This document shows positions 1 to 7,847 of a stretch of 25,751 nucleotides of DNA, piece by piece. Below the pieces are notes generated by a model that ran no database searches, was not told the origin of the DNA, and saw nothing but the letters and a program-made list of their open reading frames with translations. A program made the position numbers and the translations under genes. Source of the stretch: Syntrophaceae bacterium (lineage in GTDB: Bacteria; Desulfobacterota; Syntrophia; Syntrophales; Smithellaceae); assembly GCA_003506745.1 (NCBI GenBank), contig DNYQ01000145.1, positions 1 through 25,751 on the forward strand, written 5' to 3'. Numbering within the stretch: the stretch's first letter is position 1; the number at the start of each line of letters is the position of its first letter.

Positions 1-36
1 TTCGACGACACCATGCTGGTGGAATCAATGGGATAA
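1..36 (+). CDS. 3' end of a host coding gene at the island boundary (partial)
   Basis: An open frame from the first base reads FDDTMLVESMG and stops at TAA 34-36. The 13-bp core at 12-24 lies inside it. Joining the bases before the core here to those after the right-hand core (25741 onward) gives ...FDDTMLVENT followed by TGA. Integration would therefore swap only the last few residues of the host protein. The fragment is too short to identify the gene, and coding in this frame is inferred from the neat stop on both sides. Confidence 0.4.
   Translation, partial: FDDTMLVESMG
12..24 (+). repeat. Left attachment-site core (attL), 13-bp direct repeat
   Basis: CATGCTGGTGGAA here is identical to 25728-25740 at the other end of the window, beside the serine recombinase gene. 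A perfect 13-bp repeat at both extremities of a mosaic accessory region is the expected footprint of site-specific integration. Confidence 0.75.
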
Positions 37-38
37 CT
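31..38 (+). other. Right arm of the reconstructed attP inverted repeat
   Basis: GGATAACT here is the exact inverse complement of AGTTATCC at 25705-25712. When the element is circularised in silico through the shared core, the arms are 34 bp apart and their centre falls on the CATG that starts the core. The span of about 50 bp is the usual size of a large serine recombinase attP. Confidence 0.5.
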
Positions 39-105
39 TTTGAAGACCGCGCCATTTCTAGAATATAGGCGTGGAACTACCTGAACAGGTGCTGGACTTA
101 ACGCC

Positions 106-140
106 GCCCGGAGGGCGGGGAGTACCCCCTGCCCTCCGGC
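106..140. repeat. GC-rich REP-like palindrome, copy 1
   Basis: CCGGAGGGCGGGG pairs with CCCCCTGCCCTCCGG around a short AGTA centre. The following CTCCTCCAAAC also follows the related palindromes at 1025-1060 and, inverted, 2274-2310. It may act as a bidirectional terminator or be a REP-type dispersed element. The rest of 37-225 shows no gene; a small palindrome ACCTGAACAGGT lies at 79-90. Confidence 0.6.
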
Positions 141-225
141 TCCTCCAAACATCCTGACCTACCCCGCGCCGCCGTATTTCCCAAAGCCCCTTACCGGCCA
201 AGCAATACACCTCACGATCACGGAA

Positions 226-597
226 CTATTTCAGCAGGTACACCACGCGGGCTTGGGCCAGGATGTTGGTCTTTTGGTCACTTTGGTAAATCTTCTCCGC
301 CTCGCTTGCGGGGATAACGACGTCCGTGCGATTGGTAACTCCTGAAACCGGGATGATCAACGGCGAAGCGCTACCCCAGGAGCTCAGCAAAGCCTTTGCC
401 TTAGCTAAGTCCGCAGTGTACCGCCACAGCCGCGCTCGATGAGATAGTTATTTGATACTCTTGACGGTTCAAAGAACACTTCCTTCTTTTCGGTCAGGAT
501 GCGGTTGACCAAGGCTGGCCGGAACTCTACCCGGGTGCGGACATCAATAATGATGCCAGAGGTGGTCCCCATCGTTTGGACAGGTTGGCGGCGCAAA
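226..597 (-). pseudogene. C-terminal remnant of an LPP20/FlgP-like lipoprotein, frameshifted
   Basis: Reading leftward from about 597, one frame gives GTTSGIIIDVRTRVEFRPAL, then residues resembling an ILTEDG..V stretch, up to ..IERGCGG. It then shifts near 422-427, where one base seems missing, into YTADLAKAKALLSSWG...TNRTDVVIPASEAEKI...QARVVYLLK and a stop at 226-228. This order (GIIIDxRxxxxRPAL, then a VTNxTDVVIP-like motif, then ending ARVVYLLK) resembles the C-terminal half of LPP20-type outer-membrane lipoproteins. The signal peptide and N-terminal half are absent, cut off beside IS3 remnants. The family call is from recall of motifs, without a search. Confidence 0.5.
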
Positions 598-619
598 TAA
601 GGTGTAATCCAGTTGCTGC

Positions 620-1022
620 CTATGCCGCCTGCCGGGTGGCCGTCAGGGCAGGGGGTATCCCCTGCCCTGACGGGCCCGGGTCCATGTATACTTCGTCCGG
701 CGTCCGCCCGTCCAGACTCGATGGGGCCACGCTCGTTGTAGAACCTGATCCACTCGCCAATGCCCTTGCGGGCCTCGCTGCCGCCTTCGAAGGCGTGCAA
801 ATATACACATTCATACTTCAGGGAGCGCCAGAGCCGTTCGATCATCACGTTGTCCATCCAGCGGCCCTTGCCGTCCATGGAGATGCGGACCCCGGAGTTT
901 TGCAGCACCTGCAGGAAATCCTGGCTCGTGAACTGGCTGCCCTGATCCGTGTTGAAGATTTCCGGCGCCCCATGGCGGCCCAGCGCCTCTTCCAGTGACC
1001 TGAGCAGATGCTGGACGTTCCG
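620..1022 (-). pseudogene. IS3-family transposase OrfB, C-terminal fragment, frameshifted
   Basis: The minus strand encodes HGAPEIFNTDQGSQFTSQDF, then SGVRISMDGKGRWMDN, IERLWRSLKYECVYLHAFEG and WIRFYNERGP. After a frameshift near 723 it continues SSLDGRTPDEVYMDPGPSG. This is the classic C-terminal half of the IS3-group DDE integrase: the second catalytic Asp is in NTDQGSQF and the Glu is in IERLWRSLKYE. The N-terminal half, with the first Asp, is missing; a GC-rich palindrome abuts the break at 1025. The fragment is inactive. OrfA of a compatible element lies at 2440-2610 on the same strand, so both may be ends of one IS split by a cassette. Confidence 0.85.
641..672. repeat. Perfect 14-bp-stem palindrome inside the transposase 3' end
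   Basis: CGTCAGGGCAGGGG and CCCCTGCCCTGACG flank a GTAT centre and match perfectly. It lies where the transposase C-terminus (DEVYMD...) runs out of family similarity, and its translation extends the protein. It resembles in size and composition the other palindromes of the window, including the one in the second IS3 orfB at 10124-10147. It could be a terminator or an inserted REP-like unit. Confidence 0.7.
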
Positions 1023-1024
1023 CC

Positions 1025-1122
1025 GCTCGGAGGGCAGGGAGATATCCCCCGCCCTCCAGCTACTTCCAAACCTCCCTCAGAGTCTCTACTTCTAGTTGCC
1101 CCCAGGGCAGGTACGTTACACC
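1025..1122 (-). repeat. Left terminal repeat of the thioredoxin cassette (palindrome plus inverted repeat)
   Basis: A palindrome at 1025-1060 (GCTCGGAGGGCAGGGA / TCCCCCGCCCTCCAGC) is followed by TTCCAAACCTCCCTCAGAG and TCTCTACTTCTAG. In inverted order the same series occurs at 2310 down to 2214: palindrome, CCCAAACCTTCAACCCAGAG, then TCTCTACTCTTAG. The two units thus form imperfect inverted repeats of about 90 bp around one AT-rich gene. Nothing coding is seen in 1123-1320. Confidence 0.6.
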
Positions 1123-1320
1123 TCTTCGAAGCCCAGCTCATAACATTCGACGTGGGGAAGCTTCCGAAGATCAGTCATCATGTCGCCTTGCAGGCTTCAA
1201 AAGTGTCGCAATATCCGCGTGCATTTTTGACTAAGTATTCAGTGCATTGCGATAAATATAAAAATTTGTTATTCAAATAAAAAATTATCGGTCTACGTCC
1301 AAATTATGGCATCCTAAGCA

Positions 1321-1349
1321 TTGCAGAAATAGTCTGTTTAATTTATTTT
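1321..1349 (+). promoter_or_regulatory. Candidate promoter of the thioredoxin-like gene
   Basis: TTGCAG at 1321-1326 and TATTTT at 1344-1349 are 17 bp apart. A strong Shine-Dalgarno sequence (GGGGGGAGG, 1363-1371) and a GTG start follow. A second candidate, TTGACT at 1227 with GATAAA at 1251 (18 bp apart), lies further upstream. Both are judged by eye in AT-rich DNA, where such matches are common. Confidence 0.35.
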
Positions 1350-1379
1350 CCTTGATAAATTAGGGGGGAGGTATTCGTT

Positions 1380-2207
1380 GTGGACAAACTCCGTATTGTA
1401 TTTCTTAGCTGTTTGTTAGCACTTTCTCTTAATTCTGAAGCATTTTGTGACGCTAAATTTGTTAACTATAATCAAATAAGTCCACAGGATGCGTTAATAG
1501 ATTTGAATAATATGAGCTGGATCCCAGATGGTCCAGAAAATTCTAAATACGTATATATAATCGCAGCTCCGTGGTGCCCTATTTGTAAGATGTTATATGA
1601 GCAAACAAGAGGTCTGAATACAAAAGTTCAATTTCGTTGGATTATGTCTGGCGGTCGTGATTCAAATTCAAAGTTAATAAATGAAGTGTTATCATTTACA
1701 CGTGATCCAGAATTACTAAAAAAGTATTATACAACTGGGGTCATTGCTGGCAATAAAAACGATGTTTCATGGATTATTGCCGAGTCAAATATGGTATCAG
1801 TGGGGTCTATAAAGCCTGGGCTGCGGTACTCAGGATTTCCTGCGATTATATTTTTTAATGGTCAAAACTTGACTGTATTTAATGGAGTTCCTGCACAACT
1901 ATCTACTGCACTAGACAATGTTGCTGAAGTGCCTAGTGGGGCAGGATCGTTTTTTATTTCGATGCAAGAGATTATATCAGGTGCTGCTGTAACGCAGGCA
2001 AAGGAAAAAGCATATATACCTAATGGCGATCAGACGTTAATTTATGCATTTCCTTCTGAGCTTTCACTTAGATTGGTTGTTCTATCAAAGGATTTTGGGG
2101 TCAACTCAAGCAAAATCATTACGTTGAAAGACAATAGTTCCTGGATTTACATAAAACTTTTTTCAAACGGCCTGGGTGGTTGGGCGCGACTGGGAGATTT
2201 CCATTAG
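1380..2207 (+). CDS. Exported thioredoxin-fold protein with CPIC active site
   Basis: A 275-residue protein with an N-terminal signal peptide (hydrophobic IVFLSCLLALSL, probable cleavage near residue 20-25). The active-site motif APWCPICK places a CxxC pair at C66/C69, and SGFPAIIFF supplies the thioredoxin cis-proline (P154). It resembles DsbC/DsbG-type periplasmic thiol-disulfide proteins, with a helical insertion between the two motifs. The last 60 residues (TLKDNSSWIYIKLFSNGLGGWARLGD) look like a bacterial SH3-type tail. The GTG start is chosen because GGGGGGAGG lies 8 bases upstream. The gene is strongly AT-rich against GC-rich flanks and is enclosed by inverted repeats inside an IS3 remnant, so it was probably acquired as a unit. 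No partner is adjacent; its substrate is unknown. DsbC-like function is inferred from fold motifs only. Confidence 0.8.
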   Translation: MDKLRIVFLSCLLALSLNSEAFCDAKFVNYNQISPQDALIDLNNMSWIPDGPENSKYVYIIAAPWCPICKMLYEQTRGLNTKVQFRWIMSGGRDSNSKLINEVLSFTRDPELLKKYYTTGVIAGNKNDVSWIIAESNMVSVGSIKPGLRYSGFPAIIFFNGQNLTVFNGVPAQLSTALDNVAEVPSGAGSFFISMQEIISGAAVTQAKEKAYIPNGDQTLIYAFPSELSLRLVVLSKDFGVNSSKIITLKDNSSWIYIKLFSNGLGGWARLGDFH

Positions 2208-2213
2208 AGTCAG

Positions 2214-2310
2214 GGTAAAGTCCCCTGTTTTAAGGTGGCTAAGAGTAGAGACTCTGGGTTGAAGGTTTGGGCGGCCGGAGGGCAGGGGTTCCCCCCTCTG
2301 TCCTCCGGCT
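2214..2310 (+). repeat. Right terminal repeat of the thioredoxin cassette
   Basis: AAAGTCCCCTGTTTTAAGG and AGAGTAGAGACTCTGGGTTGA lead into a palindrome at 2274-2310 (GCCGGAGGGCAGGGG / CCCCTCTGTCCTCCGGC). It is the inverted counterpart of 1025-1122, and its inner part recurs in the same orientation at 8781-8830. It starts seven bases after the stop of the thioredoxin-like gene and could terminate it. Coding traces in 2311-2440 could not be assigned. Confidence 0.6.
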
Positions 2311-2439
2311 CTTCACTAAAAAACGCACGGGCCTTGCGGCTGATCATTGCGGACTCGTTTGAAGCGCGCGCCACGAACTCCCGCCGTTGAGCCGGTCTCG
2401 CATCTTTTCGATGGCGTCCTTGAGCACCCTGCGGATATC

Positions 2440-2610
2440 CGCGGTTTCCTATGCGCCGTACTTGGATTTTCATTTGGGAAAAGTGGCGTTGCTCACCTCA
2501 TACGCGCGGCAAATGTCCGTGACAGCCCGGCCATCCTGGCTGCTTTCAGAATCTTTGCGATTTGAAACTCGGTAAACTTGGTTTTGCGCGTACGAAATCC
2601 CTGCTTCCTG
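2440..2610 (-). pseudogene. IS3-family OrfA remnant, frameshifted and with an internal stop
   Basis: The minus strand reads KQGFRTRKTKFTEFQIAKIL. After a frameshift it continues AVTDICRAYEVSNATFPK, a stop, and KSKYGA. This is the helix-turn-helix start of IS3-group OrfA, where intact members read ..NATFYKWKSKYGG. It lacks a recognisable start codon. Its orientation and subgroup fit the OrfB fragment at 620-1022. The CHASE2 gene ends only about 30 bp away, so IS insertion may have reshaped that gene's 3' end. Confidence 0.7.
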
Positions 2611-2641
2611 TTAGGGGCAAAAGAATCTATTTGGCAAAGAC

Positions 2642-3991
2642 CTACTTTAGTGGCACTTTACTATTCACTAATATTTTTGCAATTTTATCTGAAAATAATT
2701 TTTTCCCTTCAAAAAAAGACTCCGATGCTGACAAGATTAACGGCAATAATATTGCGTGTACGTTTACATGAAATATAAAATTTAAAAATATTTTGTACAA
2801 TATTATCGAAAAAATTATAGGAGAAGTAAGCACAACAACTATCTGAATTAACTTGGTTAGGACAAAAAGTAGTTTTGAAAGATAAATTGAACGCTCATTT
2901 ATTAAAATATAAATTTTGTCTGACAATGTATCAAATGCATAACTCAACGTTCCTATCATAATGGCCTGAACTAATATAAAAATTAAATCGGCAAAAAATC
3001 CATCTAACGCCCCATGCGTCGCCAATCGTCCGGACTGAAGTTGAAGTAGCAAGTTTACATGGACGAGAGCTCCTGGCATTTGACCTGTGATTGTCTCTTG
3101 GATGTCGTCTGCACCAAGGTGGGACGCACCGATGACGACAATGGCGTCCTTAAAGCTGCTCATATCGACTTTGTTTGTCATGAGAGCGGACGCGATCACC
3201 CTGATATAACGAGGGTTTTTAGCTTCCCCGTAGATAATGTCCTTTGGTCCAACCCTAAACTGGAAAAGCTCCTGCTTCGACTCTTCGGCGGAGTTTAAGC
3301 CTGGATTGTTGTGGAGGTTGGCCCCGTACACCAAATTATGGGCAAGAACAGCCGCGGCAGGCAATATATGAGGTTCGTTAGCACTTATTTGTTTTGCCTT
3401 GAAGGTGGCAGTCACCCCATTCACCAGCTCGAAGGTATGACGAAAATTTGGGTGTCCTACATGAATCCGGTGTGAATCTACAAGCGAATCAAATATCGTC
3501 GGTAAGCCTAAAAACAAACGCTTTTGCGGCGCCGTTGATTCACTTTCCTGTTCTCTAGTAGGCACAATCATTCTCGGGATGATGACCGGACAGCCTGCCT
3601 TCAGCAATGCTGCTCGCATGTCTTCGTCACCGGATCCACATTCACGATAGTCAAAATCCATGAACACGACAGCCGCGCTGGCATCCTTCACCTTTCCAAG
3701 CAATGAGGCCTGGAGGGACCGCGGAGTTTTCATGCCGGGCACGTAATCTTTCAGCCTGCATATGCTGCCATCATCAATATCCACAAAAATAATACGTTTT
3801 GCACGCTCTTCTGAAATCACTTGTGGCGGAGTAATGTACTGATAAATTAGAGTATCAAGTTCAATTATATACATAATTGGATTGAAATTGATTCCAATTA
3901 GCCAGGTTATTAACAGCAATAAGACAATACCAGACAACATGAGTGAAATACACCGTTCGATAATTTGAATAAGTATTTTATTATTTATCAT
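2642..3991 (-). CDS. CHASE2-domain membrane protein
   Basis: A 449-residue protein. A first membrane segment lies at about residues 15-34 (LMLSGIVLLLLITWLIGI). A large extracytoplasmic CHASE2 sensor domain covers about 40-320, with typical pieces RIIFVDIDDGSI, AAVVFMDFDY, DAIVVIGASHLGADD and MPGALVHVNLLLQL. Three hydrophobic segments follow (DLIFILVQAIMIGTLSYAF; IQIVVVLTSPIIFSIILY; VHAILLPLILSAS). No kinase, cyclase or other cytoplasmic output domain is attached, which is unusual, since CHASE2 normally feeds one. The gene starts 40 bp after the CHAT stop and has only a weak Shine-Dalgarno, so it is probably the last gene of the FecR-CHAT operon. The C-terminal quarter is AT-rich and the stop lies about 30 bp from an IS3 remnant, so truncation cannot be excluded. 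It may anchor or sense for the exported CHAT protein (inference). Confidence 0.85.
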   Translation of the reverse strand: MINNKILIQIIERCISLMLSGIVLLLLITWLIGINFNPIMYIIELDTLIYQYITPPQVISEERAKRIIFVDIDDGSICRLKDYVPGMKTPRSLQASLLGKVKDASAAVVFMDFDYRECGSGDEDMRAALLKAGCPVIIPRMIVPTREQESESTAPQKRLFLGLPTIFDSLVDSHRIHVGHPNFRHTFELVNGVTATFKAKQISANEPHILPAAAVLAHNLVYGANLHNNPGLNSAEESKQELFQFRVGPKDIIYGEAKNPRYIRVIASALMTNKVDMSSFKDAIVVIGASHLGADDIQETITGQMPGALVHVNLLLQLQSGRLATHGALDGFFADLIFILVQAIMIGTLSYAFDTLSDKIYILINERSIYLSKLLFVLTKLIQIVVVLTSPIIFSIILYKIFLNFIFHVNVHAILLPLILSASESFFEGKKLFSDKIAKILVNSKVPLK

Positions 3992-4031
3992 AGTCTTATA
4001 TTTAAATTTATTGCATGCTATCTACATTTAT

Positions 4032-7000
4032 TCAATGCTTAGGAGGAAAGCTTATGTCTTCAAATGGTGCCCAGTAAAGAGGGTGTCGTTCAATGCTACC
4101 TGGGGGATACTCCGCCTGTATGCGCTTAAAAATAACCTGCAAAGCTTGCGCCGGTCGAATCTTTTGTTTTTGGATGAGGTCCACAGTTTCTGTGGATATT
4201 CGTTCAGCCGCTTCCGTAGCGACGGCCCATTGGGTTGCGAGTACATCGCGCGCGCCAGCCGTCAGAAAAGCCGCAGCCAACCCAGCCAAGGGTTCGCCTC
4301 CATCCTCTCCCGAGGGAGAGGTTTCACATGCGGAGAGGATAACCAAGTCGGTGTCCAATTCGAGTCCAATCACATCGGACGCTCGCAAAAGGCCCGGATT
4401 ATCGGGTCGGCGCCCTCCATCCGAGGGGCTAAGGACAAGGGCTGGCTCCCCTACGTCCTCTCCGCCCACAAGACCATGCGTAGCAAATAATAGATATTGA
4501 AATTTTGCTTTCCTCAAGCTTCCAACAACGTTTTCGTATGTTGCTTGAGGCCCAGCCAATTCTATCTGCTGGCCCTTCCCTGTCTTTTGTAGGGTATTCT
4601 TAACGGAAGTCATCTCGCGCCTAGCATTTTCAAGAATATCCAGACGATTCAAATGGGCAACCGAACGCAATATCCCGACTTGTGATCCGTCGACGATCGG
4701 ATCTCCTACCGCCAGCAATTGCATGGAATTGAGAGGTGCTGTGGGGCGACGCTCTTCGAACACCGCGGGATTGATAAGTGCTGGCAGGCGAGTGATCGAA
4801 AATCGGTTCAGCAACCAATCGGGTTCGCCGTCCTTCAATGTTCGCTCTCCCGCCAAAAGACCGAGCGGTAAGTTGCCCAGGCTCCCCAGCTGAACTGTGT
4901 ACAAATTCTTCATCCCGACCAAATCTTTCTCAATCGGTCCGAAAAGAGTACGATAAAGAGCCCTCGCTTCAGCAATGGGGAAACTTGTCGCCGAGTTATT
5001 GATGATGGCCTCATTTATGTTCTGTCGTATGGTCTGCACTCGTCGCCCGATGGACACTTGTCCGTCGGGAGCTGTTAACCAGCGCTTAGATGATGATGTT
5101 ATCACGAATATTTGTGTGCTGTGCTCAAGAGGAAGCCATACAATCATTGCATCATCTTTATTTAATCTGTCTTGTATCTGACTTGACCAAAATATAGTAT
5201 TTTCATAATCAGAGGTTAAAGATCCATCATCACTTTTTGTGAAACGAAAATTTTTAACAATACCACCACGTGTTTTATTATATAGATCTAATTTAAATAA
5301 TTGAATAGGATAATATAGTCGGCGTATAGCAGCAGTACTGTTTTTTGAATTCATGCGTAACATATCTAGTAAGATGCACCGTTGTCTACGAACCCAAAGA
5401 TCACCAACAAGCGCTTGCCCTTTATCTCGCGTCAATGATGACCCAAATGACGTATCAGATAATGTAATATTGTTCAATTCTGATCGAGCAGCCAAGTTTG
5501 CTAAGACAATTCCCCGTGCAGCAGCTTGGACATGAAGCATGGCAATATCAAATTTTTCCTTCTTATTTGAACTTTGAAGAGCATCAAATACGTTTTCTAG
5601 CCCCTGCTGCATGGCACCTGGGAGAAGACTCCGCCTTGCACTGCTTGGATACATGTTGTCTAATAATAACCAGCTCTTGCTTTTTTCTGAAATTGCAAGG
5701 AGCCCCAAATCGCGTGCAGCTTTTGGAGGTATGCCTGCAAAAGCCCACGGCGATGGCCAGTTAGCATCAGCGTTTTCCCTCAACTTGGCTGCGTAGTCGT
5801 CATCTGCGACTAGCTTACCAGCAATAAGAATCCGACTTGCAAAAAAGGCAAGAACCTTAGCAGCCTCAGGGTCAGCCACCTTCAGAGAGAGCCGTGAAAG
5901 TAGAGGGATAAACTCCAGCCGCTCAGCGCGAATACTGAGAGGCATTGAGGGGGGAGGAGCGCTGATGGCTGAGGCGAATTCTCTGGCACCCTGCTCTGAA
6001 ACCTTTTGACCAGCGAGCATCTGCCTCAATACACGAAACATAATTGGTGGATTGGCAGGCGGATCGAATTCCATAACATCGATCGCAGCAGTTATCGCCT
6101 CAGTAATCCTGCCTTGACACGACAGTGATGAAGCCAACGCTCTGGCGAGACGTAAATGCAAGCTGTGTCCTTTCGGAAGGCAGCTCGGCAAAAACGCCAA
6201 GCCTTCACGGGCGATTGCTTCCCCTCCAGGATAATCTTCCAATCTTGTTGCCAACTCACTGCGAATGGCCATCGCTTCCAGCCACGGTAGCGACTCCTTG
6301 CCAAGTTCAACTTCAATGTCTCTGGTTGCTGAATCTACCTTCTCCTTGGCTTTTGTGATCAGTCCTCGTGCCGCAAGCAGTTCTGCTTCGGCCAAACGGG
6401 CACGGGCGGCCCATCCATCTGCCCCGGAACCGCCTTCAAGCTCTAGTTTGGCATAAGCCAGACTAAGTGGAACATCCTCCAAATATCCCGCTTTCAGCAA
6501 ACTGGCGCCACGAATATACGCACCAATACCAAGGTCGCGGCGATGGCTTGGCACATTCGCGCTTCCATCTCGAAGCATGCGGCCGTCAAGCCACCTACCC
6601 AAGTCAATTGGGATAACACTCGCCGGGGAGAGTATTCCTAGCCCGACGATATCCCCCCCGCCGCTGTCGCGTGACCACCGTTCCTGCCCCAACGCTGCGA
6701 GCCCCCACCAAATTATGATTCGACGCATTTTTGCAGATACAGCGTCTGACTGATCTAAAGGAATTTTACTATTACTTAGAAATGAAAGATCTTGTAACGA
6801 AGAAATGTTGTTGCCCATGGAGGCATGCTTCACAGCTTTAGAAAATAACTGTTCTGCAATTAAATCGTCGCCATGCGCCAGAGCGATCGCACCCTCGGCA
6901 GCTTCGCAGTCTTGAACAAGTTTGGCGGCTGATTTAGCCTCATCAAATCGTTCAGAAAGAAATAGTACTTCAATAAGTCTCTCAAGTCCCTTCTGTTCAT

Positions 7001-7847
7001 CATTATTTAAAGCACGCGAATTACGAGTATTTAAAAGGAATGAGAACGCCTTACTGGCATCTGATAGCCTCAATGCATCAGCAGCAGTATTCCCAGCCTC
7101 AAGCATTGCTTCACGCCACGCAGCATTATTATTGTCTTGTCTTTGATTAAAGACTTCACGCATGGCTTTAATTCGCGTTGGCATGGGTGATGGTTGCTTT
7201 TCAGCGCATTGTGAATCATTTGATATAAATATAGGTTCAAACTGTTTATTATTTGTAATTGAACTCTGGCAATCTACTACAGCATTGGCAAGCTCATGCA
7301 TGCCATCAAGCATATAAGTATAGATAGACTTTCCATTGACTAATATGCGCCGACCTTGTTCAATACGAATTGCACCGGGACTAGGCTCAATGTTCAAGGT
7401 CTTTGCACTATTCAAATCATTTAAAAATGTTCCTTCGGTGCGAAATTCACACTCACAGCGTCCAGATGAATAATGTTGAGTAAATATCATTGGGTGCATA
7501 GTTCCAGCGTCAAACCAGTATCGGCACCCATCATATCTCTCCGAAGGGACTTTCTTCTTGCCACCACCTGTGAACCACTCCGGAAGATCGGACATGATTT
7601 CTTCAGCTGTGACATTGCCGTCGCTTTTGAACCGAAGAACAAATCTATTCTCGAAAAATGTAGCGTCGGGGAACATAATTTGTGTTGTCGCACTGCATAC
7701 AGGTTCAGCTTCCCCATTCGACTGAACACGCTCCACCTTCCAGCCGCTGACTTGGACCTGCCGGACTTCTCCCGCCTCGGCGAAGTTGTCGCCGAGAAGA
7801 ACAAGAAGCGAGATATAAAAAACAAACCAATGAAATATTTTTCTCAT
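4032..7847 (-). CDS. Exported CHAT-domain (caspase-like) protein with TPR-like helical region
   Basis: A 1271-residue protein with a signal peptide (FHWFVFYISLLVLLG, cleavage near AEA-GE), so it should act outside the cytoplasm. The N-terminal 220 residues look beta-rich with several Cys. Residues 220-850 are an alpha-helical, TPR-like repeat region. The C-terminal 300 residues are a CHAT domain: FATHG carries the catalytic His (about H1124), ILSACET the catalytic Cys (about C1174), followed by GLAAAFLTAGARDVLATQW and a final HPLYWAPFE. Both dyad residues are present, so it could be an active peptidase. CHAT proteins are separase/caspase relatives, usually cytoplasmic effectors as in TPR-CHAT of type III-E CRISPR. 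The start overlaps the stop of the FecR-like gene by ATGA, implying translational coupling, and CHASE2 follows after 40 bp. The substrate is unknown. Confidence 0.9.
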   Translation of the reverse strand: MRKIFHWFVFYISLLVLLGDNFAEAGEVRQVQVSGWKVERVQSNGEAEPVCSATTQIMFPDATFFENRFVLRFKSDGNVTAEEIMSDLPEWFTGGGKKKVPSERYDGCRYWFDAGTMHPMIFTQHYSSGRCECEFRTEGTFLNDLNSAKTLNIEPSPGAIRIEQGRRILVNGKSIYTYMLDGMHELANAVVDCQSSITNNKQFEPIFISNDSQCAEKQPSPMPTRIKAMREVFNQRQDNNNAAWREAMLEAGNTAADALRLSDASKAFSFLLNTRNSRALNNDEQKGLERLIEVLFLSERFDEAKSAAKLVQDCEAAEGAIALAHGDDLIAEQLFSKAVKHASMGNNISSLQDLSFLSNSKIPLDQSDAVSAKMRRIIIWWGLAALGQERWSRDSGGGDIVGLGILSPASVIPIDLGRWLDGRMLRDGSANVPSHRRDLGIGAYIRGASLLKAGYLEDVPLSLAYAKLELEGGSGADGWAARARLAEAELLAARGLITKAKEKVDSATRDIEVELGKESLPWLEAMAIRSELATRLEDYPGGEAIAREGLAFLPSCLPKGHSLHLRLARALASSLSCQGRITEAITAAIDVMEFDPPANPPIMFRVLRQMLAGQKVSEQGAREFASAISAPPPSMPLSIRAERLEFIPLLSRLSLKVADPEAAKVLAFFASRILIAGKLVADDDYAAKLRENADANWPSPWAFAGIPPKAARDLGLLAISEKSKSWLLLDNMYPSSARRSLLPGAMQQGLENVFDALQSSNKKEKFDIAMLHVQAAARGIVLANLAARSELNNITLSDTSFGSSLTRDKGQALVGDLWVRRQRCILLDMLRMNSKNSTAAIRRLYYPIQLFKLDLYNKTRGGIVKNFRFTKSDDGSLTSDYENTIFWSSQIQDRLNKDDAMIVWLPLEHSTQIFVITSSSKRWLTAPDGQVSIGRRVQTIRQNINEAIINNSATSFPIAEARALYRTLFGPIEKDLVGMKNLYTVQLGSLGNLPLGLLAGERTLKDGEPDWLLNRFSITRLPALINPAVFEERRPTAPLNSMQLLAVGDPIVDGSQVGILRSVAHLNRLDILENARREMTSVKNTLQKTGKGQQIELAGPQATYENVVGSLRKAKFQYLLFATHGLVGGEDVGEPALVLSPSDGGRRPDNPGLLRASDVIGLELDTDLVILSACETSPSGEDGGEPLAGLAAAFLTAGARDVLATQWAVATEAAERISTETVDLIQKQKIRPAQALQVIFKRIQAEYPPGSIERHPLYWAPFEDISFPPKH

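Noticed and set aside
4032..7847. CHAT protein as part of a Craspase-like CRISPR effector
   Set aside because: It carries a signal peptide and is linked to CHASE2 and FecR-like genes; no CRISPR effector is present.
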